A stretch of DNA of 64,000 nt, from assembly GCF_028476545.1 (NCBI RefSeq), contig NW_026732354.1, positions 1 through 64,000 on the forward strand, written 5' to 3'. This DNA is from Physella acuta (Eukaryota > Mollusca > Gastropoda > Physidae). A model generated the notes under the pieces. The model was given only the letters and a program-made list of their open reading frames with translations. It ran no database searches and had not been told where the DNA came from. Positions 59,168 to 64,000 of this stretch are shown piece after piece. Both the position numbers and the translations under genes were made by a program. Within the stretch, counting starts at the first letter, position 1. Each line of letters opens with the position of its first letter.

Positions 59168-59682
59168 GTCGGCGTCATCACCATCGCGTATTGAATCGGC
59201 GTCACCCCATAACTTATTAAGTTGGCGTCATCACCATCACCTATTGAGTCGGCGTCACAACATCACCTCCATCAGCGTTTGCATAACATCATCCACTGAT
59301 ATTATGAATAAATATTCATCGACAATAAATTTTCCATAATAATTTATACAGTGTTTTCTATCAACTCGTGATATTTCTCCTGTCTGACTATTGTGAAGAT
59401 TTGGTAATATGTGTTGTGGTCAATTCTAAGTCTAGCCGCCTTTACTTTCCCTATCATGTGTCAGTTACCCATCATAGCTGGGTGGACTACATACTCTTTC
59501 TCGGGATTGGAACTACTTTGGGGTAAGCAGTTGTTTGCTCTACCGTCCCATCACGCACACCAACATGTAACTGCCAACTGCCAACATCGTTAATCAGGCG
59601 ATGACCTACCCAAATTCGAGACGTAATTTTACCATGACTTTATTACTTAAATAAATTATGTGTGATTTTAAATAAAACACAC

Positions 59683-59810
59683 CTTCCATTCCTAAATCAT
59701 AATACACACTGGGCCGTAGAGCATTTGCCTTTAACTTTGTTTCAATTGAGACATCTTTCTTGATGCTCTTTTTCAATAATACTGACTGATCAGCTACACT
59801 GCGATATGAA
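59683..59810 (-). CDS. Candidate orphan exon, unknown protein
   Basis: On the minus strand, TTTCTTTTAG precedes and GAAG/GTGTGTTTT follows a 128-bp open segment encoding SYRSVADQSVLLKKSIKKD then VSIETKLKANALRPSVYYDL. The frame is open throughout, the composition looks protein-like, and the phases (2 in, 1 out) are consistent with an internal exon. No partner exon was found nearby and no family was recognised. It may belong to a gene overlapping the MTFP1 cluster on the other strand, or be a relic. Confidence 0.35.
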
Positions 59811-61004
59811 CTAAAAGAAAACACGTTTTAATTTTAGACAACTAAAATCCGTGTGAAGGAATCTTTCGTAAATGTTGTTACGCTTTTAATCCCGGTTTTG
59901 TTGGCTTATCGATTTTACTTTTACATTGGCCATAAAAAAAATTGAAAAAAAACAAACAACAAAAAACAACTTAAGCACGAGAAAAAAATCAGATTTTTAT
60001 TTTTTTATTAATGATATAAAAGTTGTAGATGCAGAGAGATTGAAAATAATGTTTTGGAGTTGAAGGCTAGATTTATTTTATTTTATATTACGCATACGTT
60101 TTAACCTGAAGTTTCACTTTTGTAAGACAACAATTGATTGGCTGTACAGGAACTTCGTGATCGATCTCATGAAAATCGCACTTTGTAGTAATTTTTTTTT
60201 CAACCCCATAAACCAATCTAGCTCTGTATTACGTGTTGACATTTTCAATGATAAAATGAAAAGCAACCGAACTGTTTTTGGCTTTTAAAAATTGCGTTTA
60301 GTCCCAAAAATACTAAAAAGATTAAATACACCCAATCATTAGTAAAGTCTAACAAAAACCTCAGTATAATGATTTTATAACCACATTTATTTGAATAACA
60401 TCGCACCCGTTTTTTTCAAATATTTAAAAAACCATCTGAGACTATGTTAGAATCTGTTTCAATGCAACCTGAAGAATAAATTCAAAATGCGATGTTTTTT
60501 TTTTTTTAAATTGTGCCTGTAACCGGGATTTCCCGAACCCTGCACTAGTGCTGAACAACATCGAGTGCACACAGCAAACGCTTCTTGTGTGGGTGGTTAG
60601 AGCGATGGTTACTCACCCAGTTCCGGTAAAATAGATCAGGTAATCGGTGTTTGGTGACAGGAATACGGGCTGGTACATTTGATTTAACTATCAGACAGTT
60701 GTAAATAAACATGCAGTGGGGGGGGGGGGGGGCATATTTGTTTGCGAAAATTATGTTCGATAAACCCAGTTGGATCTAAAAATCATTTAAATTCTAGCTA
60801 GATCTAGATTCTAGATCTAGACGTAGCCTAGATTTAGATCTAGAATCTAGATTTAGATCTAAATCTAGATCTAGATCTAATCTATAATCTATACATTCTA
60901 GATTTATCTATTTAAATCTTGGTCTAATTAAGTCTAGTAGGCTAAGGTGTCGGTTCCAGGGTCATATTTAGAGCTAGGGTTAGGGTTGTGTTAAAGTGGG
61001 TTTA
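59811..61004. other. Intergenic between MTFP1-B and MTFP1-C
   Basis: AT-rich. A G tract lies at 60718-60732 and a dense TCTAGATCTAGA low-complexity stretch at 60780-60940. No gene seen. Confidence 0.5.
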
Positions 61005-61387
61005 GAGGTCGTCTATAAATGACGTCAAACTCATAGGGGGGAGGGGGGTTGGTAATTTGTGTGATGATAAAAAAGCAATGTTAGAAAACGAATTTTAGAT
61101 GTTATTTCGCGTTTTAAAAAATGTTTTAATAAATTGTAATAGGAATTACTTAAAATACTCTATTTTGACAGAGTTCAGACAAGATTTTGTAAAAATATCG
61201 ATGTTTTAAAAAAAAAAAAATTTAACTGCAATTTTGAGGGGGGGGGGGGGGGGGGTTGTAGGCTGAGGTGTGCCGTCGTTTTAGGGGGGGGGGGGTCAAG
61301 CTTTTTGTGACGATGTGTGACGGAGGGGAGGGGGGGGGGGAGGTAAAAATCGTCAAAATAAGCGTGACGTCATTTATAGATGACCCC
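61005..61387. mobile_element. MITE family 3 (ends GAGGTCGTCTATAAATGACG / TGACGTCATTTATAGATGAC)
   Basis: About 380 bp with inverted ends and internal G tracts plus two AAAAATCG-type modules. Fragments of the same family lie at 51820-51910 and probably 6356-6410 and 22475-22530. Target duplication not resolved. Confidence 0.7.
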
Positions 61388-61389
61388 AA

Positions 61390-61475
61390 AGTATACATTA
61401 TCTATATAAATTATGTATAATTTCTATTTCGTCCGGAGGGGTGGGGTGTGGACGTGACCAAAAGAGATGCCTGGA
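61390..61475 (+). mobile_element. Right-hand fragment of hAT-type MITE family 1
   Basis: AAAGTATACATTATCTATAT, CTATTTCGTCCGGAGG and AAAGAGATGCCTGGATAC match the right half of family 1. Confidence 0.6.
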
Positions 61476-61646
61476 TACATTGTAGTTATTAGTAAGTCAA
61501 CAATTTTTTTTTTGTTCTTCTTCATCACAGGAAGGGGAGAGTACCTCTAGCTAGACAAGAGAGTCCAAAGGGAGAGAACCAACAGTAGCCAGAAGAGTGA
61601 ACAGTTTTAAAAAGCAAGTCACCGCAGAAGACGAACTGGCCCAACA

Positions 61647-63616
61647 ATGGCGGGCGGACCCTTCGATGGACTACCCCTCCGTGGAATAGGTCAGTTAAAG
61701 ATGTTCACATAGAAGCTATTCTGTTGAGGTGTTCGGTAACTTTTAGCTCTTCAGTTGCATCAGAGGTGTAGCGACCCTTCCCGGCGCCCGGGGACAAACT
61801 TTCGAAGTGCACCCCCCTCAAACTTTCGATTTGCACCCCCCCTCGAAATTATGATTTACACCCCCCCCCCCTCAAACTTTCAATTTGTTTTTCCAACCCA
61901 TTTTGGCGCCCCCTGCTAAGGTCGGCGCCCGGTGACATATGTCCCCCCCCCATCGCTACGCCTCTGAGTTGCATACACTTATTTGTATGATAGAATGGAT
62001 CTCCTTGTAAAAGTGTGTTAAATAAATGGGTTAAAATGTAAGTGAACTTTCTCTTTAGCGATCCATTGGGCAAATGAAGTAGAGTTTATATGTTTCTTGA
62101 CCTCAGCATATAAATGGATGTTGTGGCCAGCACTATGTAAAGCCGACTTTACTTTCCACATCAGGGATGGGTTGACTCAGGGGGGTACATACGTCCCCGG
62201 GCGCCGACCTTAGGGGGCGCCAAAATGGGTTAGAAAAACAAATTAAAATCTCATTTTTGGTGCAGTTTTGCATTATAAATATAAAATAATATAACGGGGG
62301 GGGGGGGGGGGGGGAGCCGCAAATGAAAAGTTTGAGGGGTGGGGTGCAAATGGAAAGTTTGAGGGGGAGGGGTGCAAATGGAAAGTTTGAGGAGGGTGCA
62401 AATTGAAAATTGAAGGTTTGTTCCCGAGGGGCGGGGGGGGGGGGGTTGTCCCCGGGCGCCGGGAAGGATCGCTACGCCTCTGACTCAGGGGCAGCCTACA
62501 GTCAGTCCGAATCGAGATCCGAACTCGAGAATACGCTCTGCCATTGGGTCACGCCATCCCACCAAAAAGTAGATCTGGAATTGTTTTTTTGCGGTATTTT
62601 TCAATTCACGATATCAAAACTATCCGGCTTGCCATTTACTCTAATATAATGGAAATAGTTCTCTTAAAAAAAAAACATCGCCGATTATTAAGGTTGGCAT
62701 TTGAAAAGAAGTTGCTAAGAGGTGGATTATATTTGAAGTTGGTGCATAATGTATGTAAAAATGACCCATTATTAATAGCGGCCTATACTTAAATATGGCC
62801 TACAGTAAATGATGACCAATTAGTAGCAGTGTTTCTTCCAGACTTTTTCTCCGTGGGGGGGGGGGGGCACTTGAAAATTTCGGGGGGGGGGCGGACAACA
62901 ATTTTCGGGGGGGGGGGGATGCGGACACTAGTAAAAGTGTATGTTTATTATATAAAATACATCTCGTTCGGGGGGGGGGGGGGGGGGGGCGGTAGACTTT
63001 CTTCGGGGGGGGGGGGGGTGCTCCGCCCCCCTAAGAGATGCCTGGAAAAAACTCTGATTAGTAGGAGTATATTTGAAGGCGGTCCGTGTTTATATAAAGA
63101 TGACCTGAATTTAAAAGGTGGCCAAAATTAAAACGGTGACTAGTATTTAAAGGTGGCCTATACAAACAGGAGACCTGTTTAATTAGTTTCAAGGTGGCGT
63201 AAAGGTAAAGGTGACATGTGTTTAACTAAAGGTGACCTGTATTTAAAAATGGCCTCTATATAAAGTTGGCCTGTATTTGAGTCAGAGGCGTAGCGAGGGG
63301 GGGGGGACGGGGGGAAATATGTCCCCGGGCGCCGACCTTAGGGGGGGGGGCGTTAAATTGAAAAGTTCGAAGGGGGGGGGGGGGTGCAAGTCGAAAGTTA
63401 AAGGGGGTGCCGGGAAGGGTCGCTACGCCTCTGATTTGAGTGGCCGACATGAACAAATCAAGCGTGACGATGTACTAATGAGCGCGTGTTGCAGGTTACG
63501 GGCAGGCGATTGGTGAGACGATCAGGTCACTGGCAACAGATCGAACCGTCAGGTTTTGTCAACTGGCCGGCGGTCTGTTCGTCTTGTTCCACATCCTCAG
63601 TGCTGCCCTGGATAAG
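61647..63616 (+). CDS. MTFP1-like gene (paralogue C), first two coding exons, continues past the window
   Basis: Exon 1 61647-61689 (MAGGPFDGLPLRGIG) and exon 2 63495-63616 (YGQAIGETIRSLATDRTVRF then CQLAGGLFVLFHILSAALDK). Exon 2 is 122 bp with phases 1 and 0, exactly as in paralogue B; the ~128-bp exon of paralogue A is the homologue. The PLR-x-x-GYGxAIG motif is shared with B. One hydrophobic segment is visible. CATCACAG at about 61530 may be a 5'UTR acceptor. Remaining exons are outside. Intron 1 carries four hAT MITEs and a SINE. Confidence 0.8.
61761..61966 (+). mobile_element. hAT-type MITE, family 2
   Basis: CAGAGGTGTAGCGACCC ... CATCGCTACGCCTCTG with a perfect 8-bp duplication AGTTGCAT. 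MTFP1-C intron 1. Confidence 0.92.
62100..62570 (-). repeat. tRNA-derived SINE, inverted, interrupted by a MITE
   Basis: Left part (GTTGTGGCCAGCACTATGTAA, first 20 bases GTTGTGGCCAGCACTATGTA) and right part (GATCCGAACTCGAGAATACG, the complement of a B box) belong to the family at 34010-34175. 62183-62482 is a later MITE insertion. Confidence 0.75.
62183..62482 (-). mobile_element. hAT-type MITE, family 2, inside a SINE; one end missing
   Basis: The right end is GATCGCTACGCCTCTG. The 8-bp word ACTCAGGG flanks both sides (62175-62182 and 62483-62490). The left terminal CAGAGGCGTAGCG is absent; the copy begins at GGGTACATACGTCCCC. Internal G tracts alternate with GTGCAAATGGAAAGTTTGAG modules. 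Confidence 0.85.
62827..63056 (+). mobile_element. hAT-type MITE, family 1, full-length
   Basis: CAGTGTTTCTTCCAGAC ... GATGCCTGGAAAAAACTCTG with a perfect 8-bp duplication ATTAGTAG. Four G tracts are separated by CACTTGAAAATTTC, GCGGACA and GGTAGACTTTCTTC modules. Best-preserved copy of the family here. Confidence 0.94.
63283..63433 (-). mobile_element. hAT-type MITE, family 2, short
   Basis: CAGAGGCGTAGCGAGG ... GGTCGCTACGCCTCTG with a perfect 8-bp duplication ATTTGAGT. MTFP1-C intron 1. Confidence 0.92.
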
Positions 63617-64000
63617 GTGAGTTGTGCACGTGGGATGGGGTTAGGGACAGGTGGGTCATACACCTGGGATAAGTGGGTCGTACACTTGGGGCAGTGGGTC
63701 ATACACCAGTTGCAGGTGGGTCATACACCTGGGTCAGTGGGTCATGCACGGACAGGTGGGTCATACACCTGGGATAGGTGGGTCGTACACTTGGGGCAGT
63801 GGGTCATACACCTGGGTCAGGTGTGTCATGCACGGACAGGTGGGTCATACACCTGGGATAGGTGGGTCGTACACTTGGGGCAGTGGGTCATACACCTGGG
63901 GCAGGTGGGTCATACACCTGGGTCAGGTGGGTCATACACCTGGGGCAGGTGGGTCATACACCTGGGGCAGGTGGGTCATACACCTGGGTCAGTTGGGTCA
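63617..64000 (+). repeat. Minisatellite copying the MTFP1-C exon 2 donor
   Basis: About 15 units of 20-23 bp (GGTGGGTCATACACCTGGG) running off the window. The exon end CTGGATAAG/GTGAGTTGTGCAC aligns with unit CTGGGATAG/GTGGGTCGTACAC at about 19 of 22 positions. Confidence 0.9.

Overview
This is a eukaryotic nuclear window: AT-rich, intron-bearing genes with GT-AG junctions, dense microsatellites and many DNA-transposon relics. The gene set (serpins, SETD6, RANBP1, MTFP1-like genes) is animal. The mix of hAT-type MITEs with G/C tracts, TCTAGATC-rich low-complexity DNA and tRNA-derived SINEs suggests a mollusc, probably a gastropod. That taxonomic call is inference, and no species is claimed.

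Layout. (1) 1-2628: last three exons of a serpin on the plus strand; its 5' part lies left of the window. (2) 2.7-16 kb: mobile-element territory holding a fold-back element, a fossil with a family-B DNA polymerase, a hAT relic, a two-exon relic of ribosomal protein S4 whose intron carries two H/ACA-box snoRNA copies, and a long-inverted-repeat transposon with two nested MITEs. (3) 16066-23438: a full seven-exon serpin on the minus strand, paralogous and convergent to the first, with one single-base frameshift. (4) 25748-34459: SETD6, plus strand, 11 exons, complete. (5) 35239-45815: RANBP1, minus strand, 6 exons, complete. (6) 46138 onward, plus strand: three MTFP1-family paralogues in tandem (46138-52593; 56274-59167; 61647 to beyond the right edge).

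Relations. RANBP1 and the first MTFP1 gene are head to head, with 322 bp between start codons and an ETS-type site in that gap, so a shared bidirectional promoter is likely. SETD6 and RANBP1 converge, with 779 bp between stop codons. The two serpins differ most in the reactive-centre loop and are nearly identical in one upstream exon, which fits inverted duplication, local gene conversion and divergent protease targets.

The most unusual pattern is that five exon-intron junctions (one in each serpin, both sides of exon 2 in the second MTFP1 gene, and the donor of exon 2 in the third) are abutted by minisatellites whose repeat unit is a copy of that splice junction. SETD6 also shows decayed local duplications of two splice-acceptor regions. 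All coordinates and translations were read by eye; gene names rest on recognised protein motifs and matching exon phases, not on database searches.
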